From NCBI RefSeq assembly GCF_031846185.1, contig NZ_JAVRIF010000004.1, forward strand, positions 62,001-126,000: DNA of 64,000 nucleotides, written 5' to 3'. Both the position numbers and the translations under genes were made by a program. The DNA is from Thalassotalea_H castellviae (lineage in GTDB: Bacteria; Pseudomonadota; Gammaproteobacteria; Enterobacterales; Alteromonadaceae). Positions 25,135-34,372 of this stretch are shown piece after piece; position 1 is the stretch's first letter; every line of letters starts with the position of its first letter. The notes below the pieces were generated by a model. That model worked only from the letters and a program-made list of their open reading frames with translations, was not told the DNA's origin and searched no databases.

Positions 25135-26295
25135 ATGACGGCTGCCACTATCAACTATCAAGAATTAACGCAAAAAATCAAGCTTTGGGGAAAAGAACTT
25201 GGTTTTTCTCAAGTGGGCTTTAGTGATATCGATTTATCCTCCCATGAAAAAGCATTAACAACCTGGTTAGCCAAGAATTATCACGGTGATATGGATTATA
25301 TGGCCAAACATGGTTTAATGCGTGCCAGAGCTGATGAGCTAGTGCCCAATACCATTCGTGTCGTCAGTGCCCGAATGGATTATTTACCAAGTGACGCAAA
25401 ATTTGCGCAAATTTTAAAAAATAAAAACAAAGCCTATATTAGCCGTTATGCCTTAGGACGTGATTATCATAAATTAATGAGAAAACGTTTGAAGCAACTC
25501 GGTGAAAAAATTGAACAGTATTGCCAACAATTTAATTTCCGTCCCTTTGTCGATTCAGCTCCTATTCTTGAGCGCCCATTAGCTGAAAAAGCTGGATTAG
25601 GTTGGGTAGGTAAACACTCTTTACTGATTAATGAACAAGCAGGGTCTTGGTTTTTTCTCGGCGAGTTGTTAGTAGATATTCCTTTACCGGTAACGACAAA
25701 AAGCGAAAACCAATGTGGAAGTTGTGTCTCCTGCATTAAAATTTGTCCTACACAAGCGATTGTCGAGCCTTATGTTGTTGACGCGCGTAAATGCATTTCT
25801 TATTTAACAATTGAGCTACGTGAATCGATCCCAGAGCAATACCGAAAAGCCATAGGTAATAGAGTTTATGGGTGTGATGATTGTCAATTAATCTGCCCTT
25901 GGAATAAATTTGCTCAACTTACAACTCAAGATGATTTTCAGCCAAGACAAAATTTAGATAATACTGATTTATTAGCCCTGTTTTCATGGGATGAAGAAAC
26001 CTTTTTAGCGAAAACCCAAGGCTCCGCGATTAGACGAATAGGGTTTGAATGTTGGCAACGAAATATTGCTGTAGGTCTTGGAAATGCAGATTTTCACCCA
26101 GAAATTATCCGTACGCTAGAAGCCAAACTAGCATCAGCTACCGTCATGGTCGCTGAGCATATTAACTGGGCGCTAAGACAACAAAAGCATAAGCAGCAAG
26201 CACAGCAAAAAAACCTCCCTTTTGTCACCGAAAACGAAAGGCTGTCAGGGCGATTAATACGCTCTATAGAAAAAGGCTTACCAAGAGACGCATAA
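25135..26295 (+). CDS. queG: Epoxyqueuosine reductase
   Basis: A 386-residue iron-sulfur and cobalamin enzyme that makes queuosine from epoxyqueuosine in tRNA. It has two 4Fe-4S motifs, CGSCVSCIKICP and CDDCQLICPWN, the FVDSAPILERPLAEKAGLGWVGKHS segment and a C-terminal HEAT-like tail. The frame is open upstream to 25003, but that part is antisense to nnr. The ATG at 25135 gives the expected length (E. coli 379). The promoter must lie inside the divergent nnr coding region. Confidence 0.94.
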   Translation: MTAATINYQELTQKIKLWGKELGFSQVGFSDIDLSSHEKALTTWLAKNYHGDMDYMAKHGLMRARADELVPNTIRVVSARMDYLPSDAKFAQILKNKNKAYISRYALGRDYHKLMRKRLKQLGEKIEQYCQQFNFRPFVDSAPILERPLAEKAGLGWVGKHSLLINEQAGSWFFLGELLVDIPLPVTTKSENQCGSCVSCIKICPTQAIVEPYVVDARKCISYLTIELRESIPEQYRKAIGNRVYGCDDCQLICPWNKFAQLTTQDDFQPRQNLDNTDLLALFSWDEETFLAKTQGSAIRRIGFECWQRNIAVGLGNADFHPEIIRTLEAKLASATVMVAEHINWALRQQKHKQQAQQKNLPFVTENERLSGRLIRSIEKGLPRDA

Positions 26296-26329
26296 AATTA
26301 TTACCCTGCTAAAAAGCGTATATATAGCA

Positions 26330-27976
26330 TTAGTTTCTAAAAAAACTTAGCCACTTTTCTTTAACTTGTTCAACCGCTTCCGCCGTTTTTCCTTCTAATC
26401 TTGACTGGTCAAATAAAGTAAGCGCCGCATCGGCATATTCTAAATATTGCTCCTCAAGATTATCTTCTTCTTTCATGGTAGTAAGAATTTTAAGTAAGCT
26501 AATCGAAAATTTAATACTGCTAGGAGCAAGTTGGATCGCTTGAATAACGGCTTCTAATGCCGGTTTATATCGTTTTTTCTGATAATGTTCCACAGCCATA
26601 TCGTGTAACTGTTTCGGAGTAAAATGAATGTCAGCTCGCTCTTGTGTTTCTTGCTCAACATATTTATTCACCACCTGGCTGGTAAGCGACTCACCTGAAA
26701 TTTGATTTTTTATCGATTCTAATAACAGCATTGCTTCTTCACGCATGCCGAGCTCATGATAGACTTTTACTTTATCTAAGTTATCTTCAATTAAAGCCGT
26801 TGGGCGGATAGAAACCTGATTCTCAACTAACCGTTTAGCTTTTTCTGCTTCATCTTGCGCATTTAATATTCTTGCTCGGGTCACGGTAATTTGCTCTTTA
26901 AACAAATGAGCATCATCATAATCACGCTCTAATTGTTTAATGTAATTTTCTGACTGTTTTAATAAAGCTTCCGCACTGCCATCAGTAATTGTACAAGCTA
27001 AATCGATGCCTGAACGAATAACATTTAAAATGATTTCAGGTGAGTCATGAATAGAGTTTTTCGCATTTTTTGCAATATTTCTTGTTGCTTCGTATTGACC
27101 ATAATGATCATGGTTTAATCGAGCTAAATCCCATGATTTTTTATTCCGCTCAATATTCCGGGGCGATAAGGTGGCGGCTTTTCTAATTTCTTCATAAGCT
27201 AAATCATATTTTTCATGTTCAATATGATATTGCGCAAGCATATCATGTGTTGCAAAACGTGTTTCCGGCTTATTAGATAAAGTGGTTAACATATCATGAA
27301 TTTCTTCAATGCGACCTTGTTTAAGTAATGATTTAACATAGCCGATATAAACCCATGCGTGTTTATAAGTCGCTAATAAACCTTTAAAAAATACTTCGGC
27401 TTCTTTAAATTCAAGTAAATTTAACAGCGCTTCACCTTTCATGCGAAGAATATTGGCATGTAATGGAACAAGTTCTTTGTTTAATAAATGCCGATCAGCA
27501 TAATAAATCACTTTAGAAAATTCACGCGCATCAATAGAGTGATATAAGTTGAACAACTTATTTTTAATTTTTAGCGTTTGTTTTAGCCGATCTTGTACTT
27601 TTTTAGGTTGGAGCGGCTTTACCCAAAAGTCATCAGGTTGCAGCTCAATAATAGAATTAACTAAAGATTCATTGGTTTCCGTACTCAAAAAAATTAGCAC
27701 AGTGCTTTTCGTCACATAGCCTTTAAATTTAAGCTCTTCCAATAGATGAAATCCGTCTTTATCGCTTTCAACATTAAAAGAACAAACAATGACATGAAAT
27801 TTCATTTCACCGCATAATTTAATACCAAAATAAGCATTTTGCGCACATCGCACTTCTCGAATACCAATATCATAAAGTGCTCTTTTCATTGTGTCGTGCA
27901 CTAAGGTATTATCATCAATGACAAGTACGTTTAAATTACTATAATCATTGAAAAAATTTTTTACCGCTGCTTCCAT
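26330..27976 (-). CDS. Response-regulator-like protein with pseudo-receiver and TPR repeats
   Basis: A 548-residue protein. Residues 15-135 form a receiver fold with the acidic pair D21-D22 and the conserved K120 in FWVKP, but the phospho-acceptor position reads VIVCSFNV, with S66 where related proteins have CDYNL. It is therefore probably not phosphorylated in the usual way. The rest is alpha-helical with TPR-like repeats (such as ERNKKSWDLARL and YQKKRYKPALEAVIQAIQLAPSS near the C-terminus). The layout resembles VieB-type regulators. No DNA-binding domain is seen. Its neighbour two genes upstream is a degenerate hybrid sensor. Confidence 0.85.
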   Translation of the reverse strand: MEAAVKNFFNDYSNLNVLVIDDNTLVHDTMKRALYDIGIREVRCAQNAYFGIKLCGEMKFHVIVCSFNVESDKDGFHLLEELKFKGYVTKSTVLIFLSTETNESLVNSIIELQPDDFWVKPLQPKKVQDRLKQTLKIKNKLFNLYHSIDAREFSKVIYYADRHLLNKELVPLHANILRMKGEALLNLLEFKEAEVFFKGLLATYKHAWVYIGYVKSLLKQGRIEEIHDMLTTLSNKPETRFATHDMLAQYHIEHEKYDLAYEEIRKAATLSPRNIERNKKSWDLARLNHDHYGQYEATRNIAKNAKNSIHDSPEIILNVIRSGIDLACTITDGSAEALLKQSENYIKQLERDYDDAHLFKEQITVTRARILNAQDEAEKAKRLVENQVSIRPTALIEDNLDKVKVYHELGMREEAMLLLESIKNQISGESLTSQVVNKYVEQETQERADIHFTPKQLHDMAVEHYQKKRYKPALEAVIQAIQLAPSSIKFSISLLKILTTMKEEDNLEEQYLEYADAALTLFDQSRLEGKTAEAVEQVKEKWLSFFRN

Positions 27977-28016
27977 TAAAACGAATCCACATTATTTCTT
28001 ATTATTTACACGATGA

Positions 28017-28214
28017 TCACGACATACGGCTTTCGTGATCTATCTTCCTATTTGTACAGCTTACCAAAATAGTGAGTTTTTCTTGTTCGGTAAACGATTG
28101 CCAACCTATTATTTCATTTATATGGCGAAAACACCCCAAACACACATCTTTTTCATTCAAGCAACAATTGCGAACACAAGGACTTGTCGTGATATTTTTT
28201 TTACCAGTATTCAT
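28017..28214 (-). CDS. DUF1289 small cysteine-rich protein
   Basis: A 65-residue protein with the DUF1289 signature SPCVRNCCLNEKDVCLGC followed by RHINEIIGWQSFT. The five cysteines (C-x3-CC, C-x2-C) suggest metal or Fe-S binding, but no function is established. A TTG two codons upstream is in frame. I prefer the ATG at 28214 with AGTGG upstream. It lies 12 bases after the large sensor gene and 40 before the pseudo-receiver gene, so the three are probably cotranscribed. Confidence 0.88.
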   Translation of the reverse strand: MNTGKKNITTSPCVRNCCLNEKDVCLGCFRHINEIIGWQSFTEQEKLTILVSCTNRKIDHESRMS

Positions 28215-28226
28215 AATCAAAAACCA

Positions 28227-31200
28227 CTAAATGTTTTGCACGAACTCAGTTAACGTTTGATATTGTTGAGTTAATAGTTTCAGTTTAGCATTTACTTCAG
28301 GAAGTGCTTTTTTATTTAACGCTAGAGTAAGTGCTTTCGCGCTTTCATTGAGATTTTTTGCTGCCAGGATGGTGGTTACTTTTTCTATTTCCGCAGTATG
28401 TAATAATGCACTCTCGAATGCTTTATCATCTATTGCCTTGCAAATTTCGGCAATGGCTTCATTGATATCAGCCATATACACATCGAGCATAAAAACAGCC
28501 AATTCTGGTGAGCCTTGATTCAAAGCATAAAGATTTAAATCAAACGCCTGCTCCACTTCACCTTCTTTTACTGATAATAAATTATCGATACGCGATATAT
28601 CGGCATCATTAGCAACTTTTTTATCCTTTGCTGTCGGTAGGTTAGTTGCTTTATGACGTGTCACGTGTGCAGTAACTTTTTTACTTATTTTGGTTTTCTG
28701 CTCGGTTGAAAGCGCTAATTGTTTTTCTTTTAACCAAGGCAAAAATAATTTCACTAACTGCTGAACATCTAACACATTTTTAACCTGTGCTTGAGACCAA
28801 GATTTCGTTACAAGCAACTCTTTTTTAGTAGCTTTTTTCAAGGGTGATTCGCCTAATGAAAAAACACCACGACTGACATTTTTACCTACCTTCATTTGCA
28901 CAAAGGGTGAATGCTTAAACTCTGTTAACAACACCAGATAGCGACCTGTTTGCCATTGTTCAAGCATAGTATCTGCATGACATACAATCCGGACTTGGAA
29001 ACCTAGCCAATGGAGTAATCGCGACAAAAATTGATATTTATCAACCGATTCAACACCAAGCAAAACTTCAACCTGTGTAGAGCAGAAACGGTATTGATTG
29101 AAAATTTCAGCCGGGATGATTAAATTATCGACACGTTTTGATTGAATAAATTCGGCCAAGTATTTAATCAAAGCATTGACTTCACAAGGGGCGTCAGCCT
29201 TTTCATATAAACCTTCATGATGTAAAGCATGAGTAAAAGGTGACTGCAACGCAATTAACTTAGGTGTTAAAGGTTTGGGCAAAGTAGATAAATGCTGGGT
29301 AATGACATGGCCTTCATTTTTAAAAACTTGCCCCGTAACAATAACGGCACTAACTTTATTAGAAGTAAGGTGTTTAACATTTAATTGTTTCACTAAATGT
29401 TCTACTTGTTCAATACTTTCAACTCGTCCTTGCGCTGTCTTAACGTGAGTTTCGATACTTTTCGTAAACGCATTCCGTTCACCAACTACAATCAATGCGG
29501 TATCTGTTAACTCAACTTCACGAATATGAGTATCTTTATTCGCGCCATTTTCAACAAAAGCCATCGGCATATCAACGGATAACTGAAAGCCTTTCTCAGT
29601 GGGATTCGCCTGTAAATTTTTACTATACGATGCCGTTAACAACGTGTGTAAATATTGTACTTTTTGGATGGTGTTTTCTTGTCCCTCATATTCAATCAAA
29701 GCGGCAATTAATTCAGGCAATGTCGCTTTTGGTTTTTGAACAAGGACATTAAAAGTGAAGCGAATAATTTGTTGACCTGAGTTTTTATCGGCGATTTCCG
29801 CATTCAATAGCAAGGTAGCATTAAATTGCTCTAATAAGCATAAATTCGCCAAGCTTTCCAAGGTTTGATGAAATAAACTTACGTTGACTTTTGCCCGCGA
29901 CAATACCCGATTATCAACGGCTAATTGCACTGTATTGCGTTGTTGATTCGCTTCAATCATGACATTTTGACAAATTGCCATTAATTCATTTCGAGTATCT
30001 ACATCTACTAAAGTTTTTCTTTGTTCATCTCGTTGCAATTCGATGTTTATTCGTAATTGACGATTCCATTGTAAAATTCTCGTTAATTGACGATAAACTT
30101 GCAGGGAAGTAACTCCCGATCCTATAGAAACACTCTGGCTTTGTAGCATGGTGCGGATCAACATGTTATCAAGTTTATCCGTATGAATGCGCAATTCGTG
30201 TTGATATTTCTCATCTTGTATAGCAAGTTGCTGTTTCAATCGCTCAAGTTCATCAACAAGTTTTGCCTGTTGAGCATTACTGCTTACCGTGCCTTGCCAC
30301 GTACCATTATGGTGAACAATTGTTATCGTGAGTAATTGATTAAATCGAGTATAAACATCACATTGCCCGACCACATTATCTCGTTCAGCGATTCGCGCGG
30401 TTTTTATAAGGATTTTCAATGATGAATAAGCAAAAGCTCGTTGCCAGCTTTGTTTGCCTTGTTTGTTTTGTTTGTTGTGTTTGCTTTGTTCGGAGAAAAT
30501 TAATTGTTTAGCTAACGCGTTAGCATGAGCGTTCTTTTCTTCATTTAAAACATAAAAGGCCAATTGCGCATGCTCAAAAATAACTTGCTCCAACGAACGT
30601 AATTGAGCAAGTAATACTTGGTAATCAGCTTCGCTATGAGGGGGATGCACAGTATTCAACACTATTTCAGCAATTTGCTTATCTTCTCTAGTCACCAATT
30701 CATTTGCAACGGATTGGTTGCCAGTAGCAATATTCTTTATATAGTCAATACTCGCTAAACCCTGCTGTTTAATGCGATTTTTTAACTGAAGTAATAAAAT
30801 TGCGAACAGGAAAATTAACAAAGCAAAACTCGTAAAAATAACGAATTGCCACTGTTGATCCGTTAAGCGTATTTTATCGTTCAATGCTTTATCAATAAAA
30901 CTAGGTATAGGTTTAATCGTCGTTGATGGCCAATGCAACTCAGGACTAAATTGCTGCCATTGAGTTTGTTGCTCTGTTAATCGCTGAAAATACTCTTGAG
31001 ATAACCTCAGCTGCCCTCGCCACTTAGCAATGGCATTTTGTTCAACAAAGAGCAATTGATTTAATTTAAACATCACAGTTAATAAAGGTGTCGATAATTC
31101 TTTTGACTCCTCCATCGCTTGAAATTGTGATTGCCACAAGTCTAGACTTTGTAATAACTCATCCGTATAAAAATTAAAATCTACTAATGAATACTGTAAA

Positions 31201-31829
31201 TCAAGACGACTAAATAAAACTTCAACATTTTTAACCGCAAGAGAAGTTTGCTGTAATAAATTAACGATGTTGGTTAAATTTGCATGAGCTTTGGCGCGAG
31301 ACACCGTAACTTTATCGGCAACGTTATCTTGGTTGATTTGCTGTAAAAGTTTGACTTGTTTAGCTTTATTATCAGCGATTTCACTATTTAACTCATCTAA
31401 TACTAGTTGTAATTGTATTACACTACTTTGTTTTAAGAGTTGATTGCGCTGATGATTATTTGTGAGTCGCTTAATATTTTCTAATTCAGCCGTTTCACTG
31501 AGAATCACCTGCTCAATGAAACGAGATTTTTTCGTCGAAAGCTTTTTTAATTCTTTTAATTGCTCAAGATAATGTTGATGATTTTTAAGGAAGTTTTTTG
31601 CATTATCACTTTGGCGTACGTTAGAAATTAGGTTGTTGATTTTTATATTTTTTTCTTGTGAACGATAACTTTTTTCAACTCCAGGTAGCTGTTCTTGAAG
31701 CAAAAAATTAACTTGTTGATCACGATAGTGAAATAACAATAAAGCTAACGTCAGTGAAAATATAAACAAGCTAAAAATAGCATAAAAGCGCGCGGTTAAT
31801 TGCTGATAAAAAGGAGTCGAAGAGTCCAT
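28227..31829 (-). CDS. Large membrane sensor resembling a degenerate hybrid histidine kinase
   Basis: A 1200-residue protein. Transmembrane helices at about 13-34 and 329-349 enclose a helical periplasmic domain. A coiled region follows, with a segment near HELRIHTDKLDNML where a kinase H-box would be but no HE[LF]R[TN]P motif. Next comes a HATPase-like region (SLFHQTLESLANLCLL in place of an N-box), then two receiver-like repeats starting TALIVVGERNAF and VEVLLGVESVDK that both lack the phospho-Asp. The C-terminal Hpt-like segment has HTAEIEK where H-T-x-K-G is expected. The architecture is hybrid-kinase-like but most phosphotransfer residues are gone. Low-complexity K/Q/N repeats occur near 30450-30490. 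Confidence 0.75.
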   Translation of the reverse strand: MDSSTPFYQQLTARFYAIFSLFIFSLTLALLLFHYRDQQVNFLLQEQLPGVEKSYRSQEKNIKINNLISNVRQSDNAKNFLKNHQHYLEQLKELKKLSTKKSRFIEQVILSETAELENIKRLTNNHQRNQLLKQSSVIQLQLVLDELNSEIADNKAKQVKLLQQINQDNVADKVTVSRAKAHANLTNIVNLLQQTSLAVKNVEVLFSRLDLQYSLVDFNFYTDELLQSLDLWQSQFQAMEESKELSTPLLTVMFKLNQLLFVEQNAIAKWRGQLRLSQEYFQRLTEQQTQWQQFSPELHWPSTTIKPIPSFIDKALNDKIRLTDQQWQFVIFTSFALLIFLFAILLLQLKNRIKQQGLASIDYIKNIATGNQSVANELVTREDKQIAEIVLNTVHPPHSEADYQVLLAQLRSLEQVIFEHAQLAFYVLNEEKNAHANALAKQLIFSEQSKHNKQNKQGKQSWQRAFAYSSLKILIKTARIAERDNVVGQCDVYTRFNQLLTITIVHHNGTWQGTVSSNAQQAKLVDELERLKQQLAIQDEKYQHELRIHTDKLDNMLIRTMLQSQSVSIGSGVTSLQVYRQLTRILQWNRQLRINIELQRDEQRKTLVDVDTRNELMAICQNVMIEANQQRNTVQLAVDNRVLSRAKVNVSLFHQTLESLANLCLLEQFNATLLLNAEIADKNSGQQIIRFTFNVLVQKPKATLPELIAALIEYEGQENTIQKVQYLHTLLTASYSKNLQANPTEKGFQLSVDMPMAFVENGANKDTHIREVELTDTALIVVGERNAFTKSIETHVKTAQGRVESIEQVEHLVKQLNVKHLTSNKVSAVIVTGQVFKNEGHVITQHLSTLPKPLTPKLIALQSPFTHALHHEGLYEKADAPCEVNALIKYLAEFIQSKRVDNLIIPAEIFNQYRFCSTQVEVLLGVESVDKYQFLSRLLHWLGFQVRIVCHADTMLEQWQTGRYLVLLTEFKHSPFVQMKVGKNVSRGVFSLGESPLKKATKKELLVTKSWSQAQVKNVLDVQQLVKLFLPWLKEKQLALSTEQKTKISKKVTAHVTRHKATNLPTAKDKKVANDADISRIDNLLSVKEGEVEQAFDLNLYALNQGSPELAVFMLDVYMADINEAIAEICKAIDDKAFESALLHTAEIEKVTTILAAKNLNESAKALTLALNKKALPEVNAKLKLLTQQYQTLTEFVQNI

Positions 31830-31964
31830 ACTTACTATAACTACCTGCTGATAAGACGTATTTAAACGTGCATGACAATAAAAAATTTATCAACAGTTTA
31901 GGGATTTATCGGCAAGAATCAAAGGGATTTATTTGATAATACGACAGTTATCCCTTAAGCATGA

Positions 31965-32450
31965 TCATCGACGCTTTTTAACCCACGCCCAATCCATTAA
32001 ACAAACAATAGGTTGCTCGTTCGATTCATCGGTGATCTCTACCGCAATCAGCATATCGCCTTTTTCTTGTTGTAAAATAGCTTGTCGTTGCGTTTCAGTT
32101 ATTTTGGCAACTGCGGTTAAGCTCCCTTTCATACGACGTTGATATTCAATTTTCATCGACTTTAATAACGGAACACTGTCGTCGGGCACATTCATGCCAA
32201 AAACAATGCCAGTTGCTGACTCAGCTAACAATGCAGCCGCAACCGCATGTATACCACCAATGTGGTTTTGTACTTTTTTCTTATTCGCTAAACTAATTTC
32301 TACTTGTTCATGAGAGACAAATTTAATTTTGATCCCGGTGGTGCCAGCAAATTTAACGGTGGAGCAAAAAAACTTCGTTAATAAAAAGGGTCTTAACTTC
32401 TTTGGCGCATAATTTACTTTATTAATAAAACGGCTAAAACGATTAGACAT
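31965..32450 (-). CDS. DUF4442-type hotdog-fold thioesterase
   Basis: A 161-residue protein with the hotdog pattern. IGGIHAVAAALLAESATGIVFGMNVPDD corresponds to the central helix and following strand of DUF4442/PaaI-like acyl-CoA thioesterases, and LKSMKIEYQRRMKGSLTAVAKI is the next strand pair. Substrate unknown. A GTGAG ribosome site precedes the ATG at 32450. It sits between the large sensor and orn on the same strand, with a terminator separating it from orn. Confidence 0.8.
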   Translation of the reverse strand: MSNRFSRFINKVNYAPKKLRPFLLTKFFCSTVKFAGTTGIKIKFVSHEQVEISLANKKKVQNHIGGIHAVAAALLAESATGIVFGMNVPDDSVPLLKSMKIEYQRRMKGSLTAVAKITETQRQAILQQEKGDMLIAVEITDESNEQPIVCLMDWAWVKKRR

Positions 32451-32523
32451 AATTTACTCACTTAATGATTGATGGATCAAATTGTTGATCGAACTGGTCT
32501 GACCTTCAAGTGGTATTTATAAA

Positions 32524-32543
32524 AAAAGCACCTCAGTGCTTTT
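32524..32543 (-). terminator. Rho-independent terminator after orn
   Basis: An 8-base stem (AAAAGCAC 32524-32531 with GTGCTTTT 32536-32543), a 4-base loop and, on the minus strand, a run of seven T residues, 46 bases beyond the orn stop. A T-rich tail also exists on the plus strand. Confidence 0.8.
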
Positions 32544-32588
32544 ATTTTTATATGTAGCTTGAAGAATTACCCGATAAAAATGTAAAAA

Positions 32589-33134
32589 TTAAAGCGAAAA
32601 AAAGTGCTCTCGATATACTTTTAATTCATCAATAGACTCGCGAATATCATCCAAAGCTAAATGAACGCCCTTTTTTACCACTTTATCTAATACTTCAGGT
32701 TTCCAACGACGAGCTAACTCTTTTACTGTGCTGACATCTAAGTTGCGGTAATGAAAGTAATCTTCAAATTCCGGCATATATTTATTAATAAAACGACGAT
32801 CTTGGCCAATACTGTTACCACACATGGGAGATTGACCTTTAGGAACAAATTGCTCAATAAATTTAATGGTTTCAGCGCTAGCCGTTGCTATATCAATGTT
32901 ACTTTCACGACAACGTTTTGTTAGCCCAGATTTACCATGGGTATCAATACACCATTCACTCATATTGTCTAACACGTCATCAGATTGATGTATCGCAAAT
33001 ACAGGCCCTTCAGCAAGAATATTGAGTTGGCTATCCGTCACTATACTGGCAATTTCTAAAATAACATCATGCTCAGGTTCTAGGCCTGTCATTTCTAAAT
33101 CTAACCAAATTAAATTTGTCTTATTCGAAGACAT
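32589..33134 (-). CDS. orn: Oligoribonuclease
   Basis: A 181-residue DEDDh 3'-5' exonuclease that degrades 2-5-nt RNAs and pGpG, the last step in cyclic-di-GMP turnover. D12 and E14 in WLDLEMTGLEP, NSIGQDRRFI and the later HLALDDIRESIDEL (catalytic H and D) are as in E. coli Orn (181 residues). AAGGGAAA precedes the ATG. Divergent from rsgA, the classic gammaproteobacterial arrangement. Confidence 0.97.
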   Translation of the reverse strand: MSSNKTNLIWLDLEMTGLEPEHDVILEIASIVTDSQLNILAEGPVFAIHQSDDVLDNMSEWCIDTHGKSGLTKRCRESNIDIATASAETIKFIEQFVPKGQSPMCGNSIGQDRRFINKYMPEFEDYFHYRNLDVSTVKELARRWKPEVLDKVVKKGVHLALDDIRESIDELKVYREHFFSL

Positions 33135-33294
33135 AAGTTTCCCTTAATGACACTTTACTGATCATAAATCGACTTTATGACAAGTAATTAGATGAATGAT
33201 GATTTTATCAGTATAATACGTGAGAATTAATTCCGATAAAAATACTTTGTCGTTCACTACTATAAGTTAACTTTACATATAATGAAAAATTCTT

Positions 33295-34332
33295 GTGGCA
33301 AAAGCTAAAAAATTAACCAAAGGCCAAGTCAGACGTATTAAAGCTAATCAAGCAAAAAAACTGCGCAATAAAGTTGAGCAAATTGATTGGCAAGATGACG
33401 AGCTAGGAGAAGCGCAACTCGGTACCGTGATCAGTCGATTTGGTCAACATGCCGATGTTGAAGCAGACAATGGAGAAATATTTCGTTGTAATATGCGTCG
33501 AAGTATCGGCTCGCTAATTTGTGGTGATAAAGTACTTTGGCGACAAGGAAAGGCAACCGAGCACAGCATCTCAGGAGTTATTGAAGCGGTTCATGAAAGA
33601 GAGTCTGTTTTAAGTAGACCCGATGTTTATGATGGTGTAAAACCTATCGCAGCAAACATAAGTCAAATTTTAATAGTGTCATCAGTGCTCCCCGCATTTA
33701 ATGCTGACATTATTGATCGTTATTTAGTTGCGGCCGAAGAGACTGACATTAAACCTGTCATCGTACTGAATAAAACAGATTTATTTGACGATGAAAACCA
33801 AGATGAAATTGAACAACAATTAGATATTTATCGCGCTATTGGATATCAAATCATCTACGTCAGTAACAAAACACAAGCCGGTATCGATGAATTAAAACAA
33901 CAGCTTAAGGCTAATACCAGTGTCTTTGTTGGTCAATCTGGAGTTGGTAAGTCAACACTTACTAACAGCTTAATGCCTGAATTAGGTGTAATCACTCAGG
34001 AAGTTTCAGAAAATTCGGGATTAGGTCAACATACAACGACCGTTGCTCGACTTTATCATTTTGAACAAGGTGGCGATTTAATTGATTCTCCCGGAATACG
34101 AGAATTTGGTTTATGGCATTTAACCCCAGAACAAGTGTGTAATGGTTTTATCGAATTTGAAGACTTTCTCGGTCTGTGTAAATTCAGAGATTGTAAACAT
34201 CAAACAGATCCCGGTTGTGCATTAATTGCCGCTGTTGAAGACAAAAAAATTCATCCTAAACGGTTAGCTAGTTTTCAACGAATTTTAGCGAGTTTAAATG
34301 AAAACACGCTAACCACCCGCTTCAACGATTAA
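33295..34332 (+). CDS. rsgA: Ribosome small-subunit biogenesis GTPase RsgA
   Basis: A 345-residue circularly permuted GTPase that tests maturing 30S subunits. Order: a basic N-terminus with MAKAKKLTKGQVRRIKANQ, an OB domain, the GTPase with NKTD (159-162) before the P-loop GQSGVGKST (213-221) and DSPGIREFGL, and a zinc knuckle CKFRDCKHQTDPGC. It starts with GTG at 33295. Followed after 40 bases by psd, as in E. coli (orn / rsgA-psd). Confidence 0.96.
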   Translation: MAKAKKLTKGQVRRIKANQAKKLRNKVEQIDWQDDELGEAQLGTVISRFGQHADVEADNGEIFRCNMRRSIGSLICGDKVLWRQGKATEHSISGVIEAVHERESVLSRPDVYDGVKPIAANISQILIVSSVLPAFNADIIDRYLVAAEETDIKPVIVLNKTDLFDDENQDEIEQQLDIYRAIGYQIIYVSNKTQAGIDELKQQLKANTSVFVGQSGVGKSTLTNSLMPELGVITQEVSENSGLGQHTTTVARLYHFEQGGDLIDSPGIREFGLWHLTPEQVCNGFIEFEDFLGLCKFRDCKHQTDPGCALIAAVEDKKIHPKRLASFQRILASLNENTLTTRFND

Positions 34333-34372
34333 ACCCTACAATAAATACAAGTATCAATTTAAGGAAACATCA

